Positions 46,626 through 54,357 of a DNA stretch of 64,000 nucleotides are shown here, in pieces (position 1 is the stretch's first letter; the number at the start of each line of letters is the position of its first letter). Source of the stretch: Agromyces bracchium (GTDB taxonomy: Bacteria > Actinomycetota > Actinomycetes > Actinomycetales > Microbacteriaceae); contig NZ_WMLB01000001.1 in the NCBI RefSeq assembly GCF_009709675.1, positions 56,990-120,989 on the forward strand, given 5' to 3'. The notes beneath the pieces were generated by a model. That model searched no databases. It was not told the origin of the DNA and saw nothing but the letters and a program-made list of their open reading frames with translations. The position numbers and the translations under genes were made by a program.

Positions 46626-46736
46626 GGGCGGCAGTCTGGCCGAGCGCGCCGATGACGACAAGGGGCGGATGCCACGGGCGCCCGGCGCCTCGTGCCGGGT
46701 CGGCGCCTCGCCGCCGCCTAGACTGAACGGGCACTC

Positions 46737-46818
46737 GCGGGAGTGGTGAAATCGGCAGACACGCAGGATTTAGGTTCCTGTGCCTTCGGGCGTGAGGGTT
46801 CAAGTCCCTCCTTCCGCA
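46737..46818 (+). tRNA. tRNA-Leu(TAG)
   Basis: Acceptor GCGGGAG pairs with CTTCCGC before discriminator A; no CCA is encoded. Anticodon stem CAGGA/TCCTG encloses TTTAGGT, giving anticodon TAG for CUA codons. A long variable arm TGCCTTCGGGCG and T arm GGTTCAAGTCC fit a class II leucine tRNA. Confidence 0.93.
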
Positions 46819-46835
46819 CTGGACCGGACTCGGCG

Positions 46836-46855
46836 GGGCTGGGCTGGGCTGGGCT
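46836..46855. repeat. Pentanucleotide repeat (GGGCT)x4
   Basis: Four exact GGGCT copies just downstream of tRNA-Leu, in the gap before the Fic gene. Confidence 0.8.
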
Positions 46856-46884
46856 CGGCTCGACGCGACGCGACTCGCTCGGCC

Positions 46885-48186
46885 CTACGGTCGCAGCACG
46901 CCGACCTGCCGGACTTCAGGCGCCGGCGGCCCCAGTCGAGGGCCGCCGTGGCCCGTGTCTCCCGATCCGATGCGGTTGCTGCGCTCGGTCAGGCTGACCA
47001 GCGCCAGGTGCTGGTCAGCCGTCCAGCAGATCAGCTTGCCCTTCTGGTTCTTGGTGCGACCGAGGATGCCCGCGTCGGCGAGCTGGATGAGCGCGCGATG
47101 TGCGGCAGCCGTCGACACCTGGTGCCGAGCAGCGACCTTCTCGATGGTCAGGACCGGCTCCGTGGGCAGCGCCTGCAGGATCTTCAGCACCACCGCATCG
47201 CTCCGCGGATTCGCGGGCGTGATGCCCTGTTCCCTACGGAATCGGACCAGGTGCTCGCGCACCTTCTGGTCGAGCGCTCCGATGTCCGCAGCGAGCATGA
47301 CCGCGTTGCCCGCTGCCAGCTCGGCGGCCTCCGCGAAGCCGATGACCCAGTCGTCCAGACGCGACGGGATCTCCCGGTACGCGGTGAGTCCGGCGATGTA
47401 GCGATCCGTGTCGCCGGCGAACACCGTGCTGATGGGGATGAGCGAGTTCCGGAGTGCGTCGGCGCGACGAAGCACGGTGTGGATCAGTGCCCTGCCCGTG
47501 CGGCCATTGCCGTCGATGAAGGGGTGGATCGTCTCGAACTGCGCATGCGCGACCGCCGCGCGCACGACGGGGTTGCCCGAGGTTGCGGTGACGAAGCGCG
47601 CGAGATCGTCGACCAGGCGACGCACCTCGGTCTCGGGCGGAGGAACGAAGTCCGCACGGAGCGGGCTCCACCCCGGCCCGCCGACCCAGTTCTGCTCTGT
47701 CCGCAGGCCTGGCTCGAGCCTCGGCTCGATGATGTGCTGCAAGCGCTCGATATCCGCCGTCGTGACATCGCGGGCGCGCTCGCGGTCGCCCAGTTCGGCG
47801 ATGGCCTCTTCGGTTGCGCGCACGTTCGCGATGACGTCCAGCGCCACGCGAGCGCCGACCCCACCGCCCCTGCTGTGGTCGAGCAACTCGGCGATGGCGA
47901 GCTTCTTCGGGCTGATGCGATTCCCCTCGATCCATGACGAGGAGATGCTCTCGGAACGGATCAGCAGATGGTTCAGGTATCCGCCTCGGTCACCGATGCG
48001 CTCATCGGCGCGAGCGAGCACGGCCACCGCATCCTCCGCGGCCCGCTGCGCATCCCGACCGACTGCAGGAAGCTCCTCGCCGAGATCATCGGGAACGTAG
48101 GCCTCGTACCGGCCCGGAGCGCGGTCCCTTCGACCGAGGTGCGACGCGTCTTCGGGGTTCCAGAGCAGATCGACGTAGTGAGCCAT
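46885..48186 (-). CDS. Fic-family AMP-transferase with N-terminal autoinhibitory motif and C-terminal winged helix
   Basis: 433 aa. Fic core HPFIDGNGRTGR (221-232) transfers AMP (or another nucleotide) from ATP to a Ser/Thr/Tyr of a target protein. An upstream SSWIEG (83-88) fits the (S/T)xxxE(G/N) inhibitory helix, in which Glu87 blocks ATP binding, so it is a self-restrained (class II) Fic protein. The C-terminus ILQALPTEPVLTIEKVAARHQVSTAAAHRALIQLADAGIL is a winged helix-turn-helix, suggesting it binds DNA, probably its own promoter. It stands alone. Its upstream region is strikingly AT-rich for this genome. Confidence 0.9.
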   Translation of the reverse strand: MAHYVDLLWNPEDASHLGRRDRAPGRYEAYVPDDLGEELPAVGRDAQRAAEDAVAVLARADERIGDRGGYLNHLLIRSESISSSWIEGNRISPKKLAIAELLDHSRGGGVGARVALDVIANVRATEEAIAELGDRERARDVTTADIERLQHIIEPRLEPGLRTEQNWVGGPGWSPLRADFVPPPETEVRRLVDDLARFVTATSGNPVVRAAVAHAQFETIHPFIDGNGRTGRALIHTVLRRADALRNSLIPISTVFAGDTDRYIAGLTAYREIPSRLDDWVIGFAEAAELAAGNAVMLAADIGALDQKVREHLVRFRREQGITPANPRSDAVVLKILQALPTEPVLTIEKVAARHQVSTAAAHRALIQLADAGILGRTKNQKGKLICWTADQHLALVSLTERSNRIGSGDTGHGGPRLGPPAPEVRQVGVLRP

Positions 48187-48189
48187 GAG

Positions 48190-48252
48190 ACATCTCCAAA
48201 CGTCGACGAGGGAGGGATAATATTTACTTTATACCATCTAAAATAGATATGT
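48190..48252 (-). promoter_or_regulatory. AT-rich promoter/operator region of the Fic gene
   Basis: The ~60 bp before the gene contain ATAATATTTACTTTATACC and the perfect palindrome ATCTA-AAA-TAGAT (48236-48248), far below the local G+C. This is a plausible binding site for the encoded winged helix and may be of foreign origin. Confidence 0.5.
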
Positions 48253-48287
48253 CCGCCTGTGGGTCGACTCTGCTGCGCCTCGTCGCC

Positions 48288-49082
48288 TCACGCGAGGGAC
48301 AGCACGAACGAGAGCACGAATCCCGCGGCCGTGCTGAGCGCCACCGCCGGGCCACCGTGCTCGTACGCCTCGGGCATGAGCGTGTCGGCGAGCGACGCGA
48401 TCACGGCGCCGGCGGCGAACGCGAGCGGCAGCGAGATCGTCTCGGGGTCGGCGTTCGCGAGCGGTCCCGCCCCGATCACGACGGCGAGCACGAGGAGGGC
48501 GGCGCAGGCGCTCCACAGGAGCACGATGCTCCGGGTCGACCGCCCCTGGCTGCGCATCGACGACGCACCCACCAGCGATTCGGGCAGGTTCGACACGAAG
48601 ATCGCCGCCAGGAGCGCGAACCCGCCGGTCCCGGCCTCGCCGAGGGAGACGCCGAGCGCGAGGTTCTCGGGCACGCCGTCGAGGGTCACCGCTGCGAGGA
48701 GCGCGAGGCCCGCGGCCCCGCGGGTGGTCGCGGCCGAGGCCGGCCGATCGGATGCCGCGGCATCCGTGTCGAGCTTGACGCTCCCCTCGACCTCGTCGGC
48801 CGGCCGCGCCTGCCGCCCCGGCTGCGCCCAGCGATCGAGGAGCGCGCTCAGGACTGCGAAGACGATCGCGCCGACGAGGAGGCCGAGTGCCGCCCGGACG
48901 ATCCCGCCGCGCTCGTACGCGTCCTCGAAGAGTTCGAAGGCGAGTGCGGTGATGAGTGCGCCGGCGGCGAACGACAGCAGGATCGCGAGCACGCGCTTCG
49001 GCAGGCGGACCCGCGCGCCGACGACCGCGCCGATCACGAGCGCGCTGGAGGCCACGATCCCGAACCAGAGTGCCGTCACCAC
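48288..49082 (-). CDS. ZIP-family metal-ion transporter-like membrane protein
   Basis: 264 aa with about eight membrane segments. The metal pathway motif reads LLAAVTLDGVPENLALGVSLGEAG in the fourth segment (DGVPEN where many have HxxPEG), followed by AIFVSNLPESLVG in the fifth, as in ZIP/ZupT-like transporters. A hydrophilic loop of ~50 residues is between segments three and four. Histidines of the usual site are replaced by Asp and Asn, so metal specificity is uncertain; some related proteins import or export other divalent ions. Confidence 0.72.
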   Translation of the reverse strand: MVTALWFGIVASSALVIGAVVGARVRLPKRVLAILLSFAAGALITALAFELFEDAYERGGIVRAALGLLVGAIVFAVLSALLDRWAQPGRQARPADEVEGSVKLDTDAAASDRPASAATTRGAAGLALLAAVTLDGVPENLALGVSLGEAGTGGFALLAAIFVSNLPESLVGASSMRSQGRSTRSIVLLWSACAALLVLAVVIGAGPLANADPETISLPLAFAAGAVIASLADTLMPEAYEHGGPAVALSTAAGFVLSFVLSLA

Positions 49083-49139
49083 GCGCCAAGTCTCGGCCGG
49101 ATGCCGCGCCCGGTGAAGGGGATTGACGCGTCCGAGCGC

Positions 49140-50060
49140 TCAGGCGTAGTCCGACCGGTGCCGACCCGCAGCATCCGCGTCGAGGCCGAAGACCTCGGCC
49201 GCGCCGAGCAGCGCCTCCGCGCGGGCGATGCGCGGCAGGTCGCTGCCGTCGCGGATGCCGTGCCGCTCGAGGGTCTCGAGCACGTCGCGGGCCCACGCGA
49301 GCTCGACCGCCGAGGGGCTGAGCGCCGCGTTGACGGTGGCGACCTGCTCCTCGCGGAGGCACAGCCGGCCGGTCATGCCGACGGATGCCGCGTGCCGCGA
49401 CGCCTCGGCGAGCGTCGCCGGATCCCGCGGGACCGTGGGGCCGTCGACGGGCCCGGGCAGACCGGCCGCGCGACTCGCGCAGACGAGCCGTGAGCGGGCG
49501 AACAGCAGCGCGAGCGGATCGTCGGCCGCGCCCGTGTCGCGGCGGAAATCGCCGCTGCCGAACGCGAGCCGGGTGACGCCCGGGGCCTCGGCGATCTCGA
49601 GGGCCGCCTCGATCCCCCTGGCGCTCTCGACGAGGGCGACGAGCGGCAGCGCACCGCCCAGGGCGTCGTGCAGGGTCCGCACGTCGCGATCCGACTCGAC
49701 CTTCGCGAGCACGACGCCCGCGACCGGGCCGCACTCCCGCAGCAGCGCGACATCCGCGCTCCAATGGTCGCTGGCGACGTCCGCGATGCGCACCCACGGC
49801 CGCAGCCCGGAACCGACCGCCTCGGCGAGCGCGTCGCGGGCCGCCGGCTTGTCGGCCGCGGCGACGCCGTCCTCAAGGTCGACCACCACCACGTCGGCTG
49901 CGGATGCCGCGATGCGGTGCGCGAGGCCGTCGGCCGATCCCGGCACGAGCAGCCACGAGCGAGCGACCGACGGATCGACGGTCGCGGGCAGGGCGGCGGG
50001 CGCCGCCGACGCGGTGCGACCCGCCTCGACGACGCCCGACGTCTCCGGGCCGACCGGCAT
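49140..50060 (-). CDS. HpcH/HpaI aldolase/citrate lyase family protein (CitE-like)
   Basis: 306 aa from the ATG that overlaps the symporter stop (TGATG). After a short disordered N-terminus, RSWLLVPGSADGLAHRIAASAADVVVVDLEDGVA contains the conserved metal/CoA-site Asp-Leu-Glu-Asp, followed by RPWVRIAD, LAKVESDRD, LVALVESARGIE and FGSGDFRRDTG (the CitE E-x-D end). These enzymes cleave acyl-CoA thioesters of malyl or citryl type or act as aldolases. Coupling with the C4-dicarboxylate symporter suggests it processes the imported acid; this is inference. Confidence 0.82.
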   Translation of the reverse strand: MPVGPETSGVVEAGRTASAAPAALPATVDPSVARSWLLVPGSADGLAHRIAASAADVVVVDLEDGVAAADKPAARDALAEAVGSGLRPWVRIADVASDHWSADVALLRECGPVAGVVLAKVESDRDVRTLHDALGGALPLVALVESARGIEAALEIAEAPGVTRLAFGSGDFRRDTGAADDPLALLFARSRLVCASRAAGLPGPVDGPTVPRDPATLAEASRHAASVGMTGRLCLREEQVATVNAALSPSAVELAWARDVLETLERHGIRDGSDLPRIARAEALLGAAEVFGLDADAAGRHRSDYA

Positions 50061-51481
50061 CACCGGCGCACCCCCGCCTTCTCGGCCTCGATCTCGCCCA
50101 CGATCGCGGCGATCGCCTCGGTGGAGGGGCGCTGCTCGCGGTCGACCTCCGCCTGCTCGTCGGGCGAGAGGTGGTCGTCGACGCTCATGGTGGTCTCGTC
50201 GAAGGGCCGCTCCCCCGAGAGCACGCCGGCCAGCTGCTCGCGATCGAGTTCCCTGGTCCAGGTGCCGACGAGGAGCGTGGCGACCGCGTTGCCCGTGAAG
50301 TTCGTCAGCGCCCGCGCCTCCGACATGAACCGGTCGATGCCGACGATGACGCCCACGCCGTCGACGAGGTCGGGTCGGTGCGCCTGGAGGCCGCCGGCGA
50401 GCGTCGCGAGGCCCGCACCGGTGACGCCGGCGGCGCCCTTCGAGGCGACCATCATGAACAGCAGCAGTCCGACCTGCTCGCCGATCGAGAGCGGCGTGCC
50501 CATGGCGCTCGCGATGAAGAGCGACGCCATCGTCAGGTAGATCGCGGTGCCGTCGAGGTTGAACGAGTAGCCCGTGGGGATCGTGATGCCCGCGACCGGC
50601 TTCGAGACGCCCGCGTGCTCCATCTTCGCGATGAGGCGGGGCAGCACGACCTCGCTCGACGACGTCGAGACGATGAGCAGGTACTCGCGGCCCAGGTACT
50701 TCATCATGCGGAAGATGTTGACGCGCGCCACCGCCCAGAGCAGCGATCCCAGCACGACCACGATGAACAGCGCGCACGTGATGTAGAAGGCCACCATGAG
50801 GGTGCCGAGCGCGAAGATCGCGGCGACGCCGGTGTTGCCGACGACCGCGGCGATCGCGCCGAACGCGCCGATCGGGGCGACCCACATGATCATCGCGAGG
50901 ATGCGGAAGACGAGCGCCTGGATCTGGCGGATCGCCCCGAGGATCGGCGTGCCCTTCTTGCCCATCTTCTGCAGCGCGAAGCCGACGAGCAGCGCCACGA
51001 AGAGCACCTGCAGGATGTTGCCGTCGACGAGCGACGACAGCAGCGAGGTCGGGATGATGCCGAGGATGAACTCCTGCGTGGTCTTCGCCTCGGTCGCGCC
51101 GGCGTCGTACGAAGCGCCCGCGATGTTCAGGCCCTCGCCCGGGTGGATGAGGTTGCCGACGACGAGGCCGATGCCCAGCGCGAAGGTCGACATGACGATG
51201 AAGTAGAGCAGCGCGAGCCCGCCGACCTTGCCGACCGTCGCGGCCTTCGCGATCGATCCGACGCCGAGGACGATGGTGCAGAAGATGATCGGGGCGATCA
51301 TCATCTTGATGAGGAGCACGAACGCGTCGCCGATGGGCTTCAGGCCGACTGCGAACGCGGGGGCGGCGAGACCCACGACGATGCCGGCGAGCACCGCGAC
51401 GATCACCGCGATGTAGAGGTAGTGCGAGGGGTCGATCCGCTTCCGAGGCCTGGTGCCGTCGATGCGAGACTGGAGCGCCAT
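50060..51481 (-). CDS. dctA: C4-dicarboxylate:cation symporter (DctA family)
   Basis: 473 aa, eight or so membrane segments. SFNLDGTAIYLTMASLFIA and the preceding serine-rich STSSSEVVLPRLIAKMEHAG are the hairpin/substrate motifs of DAACS symporters, with the GAAGVTGAGLATLA motif and a GNAVATLLVGTW end. It imports succinate, malate, fumarate or aspartate with H+ or Na+. The downstream CitE-like gene overlaps its stop, and a divergent sensor-regulator pair of the DcuS/DcuR type lies 180 bp away, an arrangement typical of regulated dicarboxylate uptake. Confidence 0.92.
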   Translation of the reverse strand: MALQSRIDGTRPRKRIDPSHYLYIAVIVAVLAGIVVGLAAPAFAVGLKPIGDAFVLLIKMMIAPIIFCTIVLGVGSIAKAATVGKVGGLALLYFIVMSTFALGIGLVVGNLIHPGEGLNIAGASYDAGATEAKTTQEFILGIIPTSLLSSLVDGNILQVLFVALLVGFALQKMGKKGTPILGAIRQIQALVFRILAMIMWVAPIGAFGAIAAVVGNTGVAAIFALGTLMVAFYITCALFIVVVLGSLLWAVARVNIFRMMKYLGREYLLIVSTSSSEVVLPRLIAKMEHAGVSKPVAGITIPTGYSFNLDGTAIYLTMASLFIASAMGTPLSIGEQVGLLLFMMVASKGAAGVTGAGLATLAGGLQAHRPDLVDGVGVIVGIDRFMSEARALTNFTGNAVATLLVGTWTRELDREQLAGVLSGERPFDETTMSVDDHLSPDEQAEVDREQRPSTEAIAAIVGEIEAEKAGVRR

Positions 51482-51660
51482 TGCCGTCCCTGCCTTCCAT
51501 GGTCGGTCGTCGCCGGTGCGACGAGTCGGGATGTCGGGCCAGCATGTTCGAGCGGATGGCGCGGCGTCCGCTTGTGTTCATACTGTTCGCACCACGACCG
51601 GCGCGGGGCCGCTGCGCCCGCCGTAGGGTGTGACGAGACGACGACGCCTGCGAGGTGGAC

Positions 51661-53316
51661 ATGGTGCGATGGGTGCGCGGATGGAGCATCGCCGCGAAGC
51701 TCTTCGCCCTGCAGCTGGCGGTGATCGTCGCCCTCGCGGCGATCGCCGTCGCGCTCATCTGGGCCGACGCGCGCGCCGACGTCGAGCGTGACGCGGCCGT
51801 GAAGTCGATGGCGATCGCCCAGACCATCGCGAACGACCCGTTCGTGGTCGACGGCGTGCGCGCCGACGATCCGCCGGCCGTGCTGCAGCCGTACGCGGTC
51901 GACGTCATGCGCGAGGCCGAGGTCGACTTCATCACGATCATGGCGCCCGACCGCACCCGCTACACGCACCCCGATCCGTCGCAGATCGGGCAGGAGTTCC
52001 TCGGCAGCATCGACCGGGCGCTCGACGGCGAGCCGTTCAGCGAGACCTACACGGGCACGCTCGGGCCGTCGGTGCGCTCGGTCGTCCCGATCGAGGATGC
52101 CTCCGGCGACGTCGTCGCGCTCGTGTCGGCGGGCATCACGGTGTCGAACACGCAGGTCGCGCTCGGCGCGCGGATCGCCACCGTGGTCCTCGCGGCGGCG
52201 CTCATGATCGCGCTCGGCGCGCTCGGCGCGTGGCTGCTCAGCCGCTACCTGCGGCGCGTCACCTGGGGCCGCGGCGCCGAGGAGATGAGCCGCATGTTCG
52301 CCTACTACGAGGGAGTCCTCCACTCGATCGGCGAGGGGCTCGTGCTGCAGGACGACCGCAACCGCGTGGTGCTCGCGAACGATCGCGCGCAGGAGCTGCT
52401 CGGGCTGACCCGCGGGAGCGTCGGGGGGACGGCGCCGGCACCGCTGGACGGACTCGGGCTCCCGCCGGCGGTGGCCGACGTGCTGGCACGACCCGACGCC
52501 GTCGTGGACGAGATCGTGATCACGCCGACGCACGTGCTCGTCGTCGATCGCGACGTCGTCGTCTCCCGGGCGCGCCCCGGCGACCCGCACGCGCGGCGTG
52601 TCGGAACGGTGACGACCCTTCGCGACCACACGCGCCTCCAGGAGCTGACGGGCGAGCTCGCGACGATGACGACGCTCTCCGACGCGCTCCGCTCGCAGGC
52701 GCACGAGTTCGCGAACCGGCTCCACACGATCATCGCGCTCATCGAACTGGGCAGGCCCGAGGACGCCGTGGAGCTCGCGTCGAGCGAACTGGCGCTCAGC
52801 CAGGCGCTCGCGGACCGCCTGCTCTCCGCGGTCGAGGAGCCGGTGCTGCTCGCGCTCCTGCTCGGCAAGGCGGCGCAGGCCGGTGAGCGCGGCATCCGCT
52901 TCGAGGTCGACCTCCCCGAACGCCTCGCGGCGACGGGGATCGACCCGCGCGAAACCATCACCATCGTCGGGAACCTCATCGACAACGCGCTCGACGCCGC
53001 GAGCACCACGGCCGCGCCCGCGATCGACGTGTCGATCGCGACCCGCGAGGAGCGACTCGTGATCGCGGTCGCCGACAGCGGGGCGGGGCCGGCCACCGGT
53101 GCGCGCGTGTTCGACCTCGGTGTGACGGGGAAGGCGGATGCCGCTGCCGGCGGACGGCACGGACAGGGCATCGGCCTCGCGCTCGTCCGCCAGTCCGTCG
53201 ACCGTCTCGGCGGGCGCATCCGCGTCGACGGCTCCCGGTTCGAGGTGACCCTCCCGCTTCCGCGCGACCTCGCCGCCGCAGCCGGATCCGGCGGACCGGG
53301 AGCCGCGGATGCCTGA
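51661..53316 (+). CDS. Sensor histidine kinase, DcuS/CitA type
   Basis: 551 aa from ATG 51661 behind GAGGTGG (GTG 51655 is an alternative). First membrane helix about 12-35, extracytoplasmic sensor domain with FVVDGVRADDPPAVLQPYAVDVMREAEVDFI and PDRTRYTHPDPSQIGQEF, the di-/tricarboxylate PAS fold, second helix about 168-195, a cytoplasmic PAS domain, then H-box SQAHEFANRLHTIIALIELG (His348) and kinase motifs NLIDNALDAAS and ADSGAGP. HGQGIGLALVRQSV is G2. It senses a carboxylate outside the cell. Overlaps the regulator gene by 8 bp. Confidence 0.92.
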   Translation: MVRWVRGWSIAAKLFALQLAVIVALAAIAVALIWADARADVERDAAVKSMAIAQTIANDPFVVDGVRADDPPAVLQPYAVDVMREAEVDFITIMAPDRTRYTHPDPSQIGQEFLGSIDRALDGEPFSETYTGTLGPSVRSVVPIEDASGDVVALVSAGITVSNTQVALGARIATVVLAAALMIALGALGAWLLSRYLRRVTWGRGAEEMSRMFAYYEGVLHSIGEGLVLQDDRNRVVLANDRAQELLGLTRGSVGGTAPAPLDGLGLPPAVADVLARPDAVVDEIVITPTHVLVVDRDVVVSRARPGDPHARRVGTVTTLRDHTRLQELTGELATMTTLSDALRSQAHEFANRLHTIIALIELGRPEDAVELASSELALSQALADRLLSAVEEPVLLALLLGKAAQAGERGIRFEVDLPERLAATGIDPRETITIVGNLIDNALDAASTTAAPAIDVSIATREERLVIAVADSGAGPATGARVFDLGVTGKADAAAGGRHGQGIGLALVRQSVDRLGGRIRVDGSRFEVTLPLPRDLAAAAGSGGPGAADA

Positions 53317-54025
53317 GCCCGACTCACCGATCCGGGTGCTCGTCGTCGAGGACGACCCGGTGACCGCCGAGGCGCACGCCGCCTACACCACCCGCGTCGC
53401 CGGGTTCGAGGTCGCCGGCCTCGCCGGCACCGGCGCGGAGGCGCTCCGACTGCTCCGCGACGCCCGTCGTCCCGACGGCTCGATCTCCGGCATCGACCTG
53501 ATCCTGCTCGACGTGAACCTGCCGGACACGACCGGCATCGAGCTCTGCCGGGCCCTCCGCGCCGCCGGAATCGAGATCGACGTGATCGCCGTGACCGCGG
53601 TGCGCGAGGCCGCCGTCGTGCGGTCGGCCGTCTCGCTCGGCATCGTGCAGTACCTCATCAAGCCCTTCGCGTTCGCGGCGTTCGCCGAGAAGCTCGGCGC
53701 GTACCGCGACTACCGGGCACGGGTCGGTTCGGCGATCGTCACCGACCAGCAGGAGGTCGACGCGTCGTTCGCGGCGCTGCGGGTCTCGTCGGGGTCGGAC
53801 CTGCCGAAGGGGCTCACCCGCGAGACGCTCGATCGGATCCGCACCGCGGTCCGCGCGGCACCGACCGGCACGGGCGTCTCGGCGGCCGAGCTCGCCGCGC
53901 GACTCGAGCTCTCGCGGGTGACGGCGCGCCGCTACCTCGAGCACCTCGCCGACACGGGCGCGGTCGAGCGGGCGAACCGCTACGGCACGCCGGGCCGCCC
54001 CGAGGTCGAGTACCGGCCGAGGTGA
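53309..54025 (+). CDS. Response regulator, CitB/DcuR family
   Basis: 238 aa. Receiver with EDD (14-16), phospho-acceptor Asp68 (ILLDVNLPD), VTA and Lys118 (LIKPF). The C-terminal ~80 residues form a helix-turn-helix GVSAAELAARLELSRVTARRYLEHLADTGAVERAN of the CitB output type. Its target is probably the divergent dctA-citE operon 180 bp upstream of the kinase gene; this is inference from arrangement. Confidence 0.92.
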   Translation: MPEPDSPIRVLVVEDDPVTAEAHAAYTTRVAGFEVAGLAGTGAEALRLLRDARRPDGSISGIDLILLDVNLPDTTGIELCRALRAAGIEIDVIAVTAVREAAVVRSAVSLGIVQYLIKPFAFAAFAEKLGAYRDYRARVGSAIVTDQQEVDASFAALRVSSGSDLPKGLTRETLDRIRTAVRAAPTGTGVSAAELAARLELSRVTARRYLEHLADTGAVERANRYGTPGRPEVEYRPR

Positions 54026-54071
54026 GCGCGGCGCGCCTCACGCCCGCCCCGGCGCTCCGTACGATGAACCG

Positions 54072-54302
54072 GTGACCTCTCCGAACGAGCCGCCCGCCAT
54101 CTCCCCCGGCACCTACGAGCACATCAAGGGCGCCCGCTACGAGGTCCTGACGCTCGCCCGCCACAGCGAGACCGAGGAGTGGGTCGTCGTCTACCGACAG
54201 CTCTACGGCGACCTCGGCGTGTGGGTGCGACCGGCCGACATGTTCGCCGAGCGGGTCGAGGTCGACGGCCGGCTCGTCCCCCGCTTCCGGCGCGTCGACT
54301 GA
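54072..54302 (+). CDS. DUF1653-domain protein
   Basis: 76 aa from GTG 54072. ISPGTYEHIKGARYEVLTLARHSETEEWVVVYRQLYGD...VWVRPADMF is the complete DUF1653 domain, a small beta-fold whose role is unknown. Cytoplasmic. Followed by a perfect hairpin shared with the convergent secreted-protein gene. Confidence 0.85.
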   Translation: MTSPNEPPAISPGTYEHIKGARYEVLTLARHSETEEWVVVYRQLYGDLGVWVRPADMFAERVEVDGRLVPRFRRVD

Positions 54303-54318
54303 GGGGCGAGCGGATGCC

Positions 54319-54346
54319 GCGGCGCCGCCGCTCACGGCGGCGCCGC
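54319..54346. terminator. Bidirectional hairpin between DUF1653 and beta-propeller genes
   Basis: GCGGCGCCGCC (54319-54329) and its exact complement (54336-54346) form an 11-bp stem with a GCTCAC loop between two convergent genes. Confidence 0.65.
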
Positions 54347-54357
54347 CCCCGACCGGC

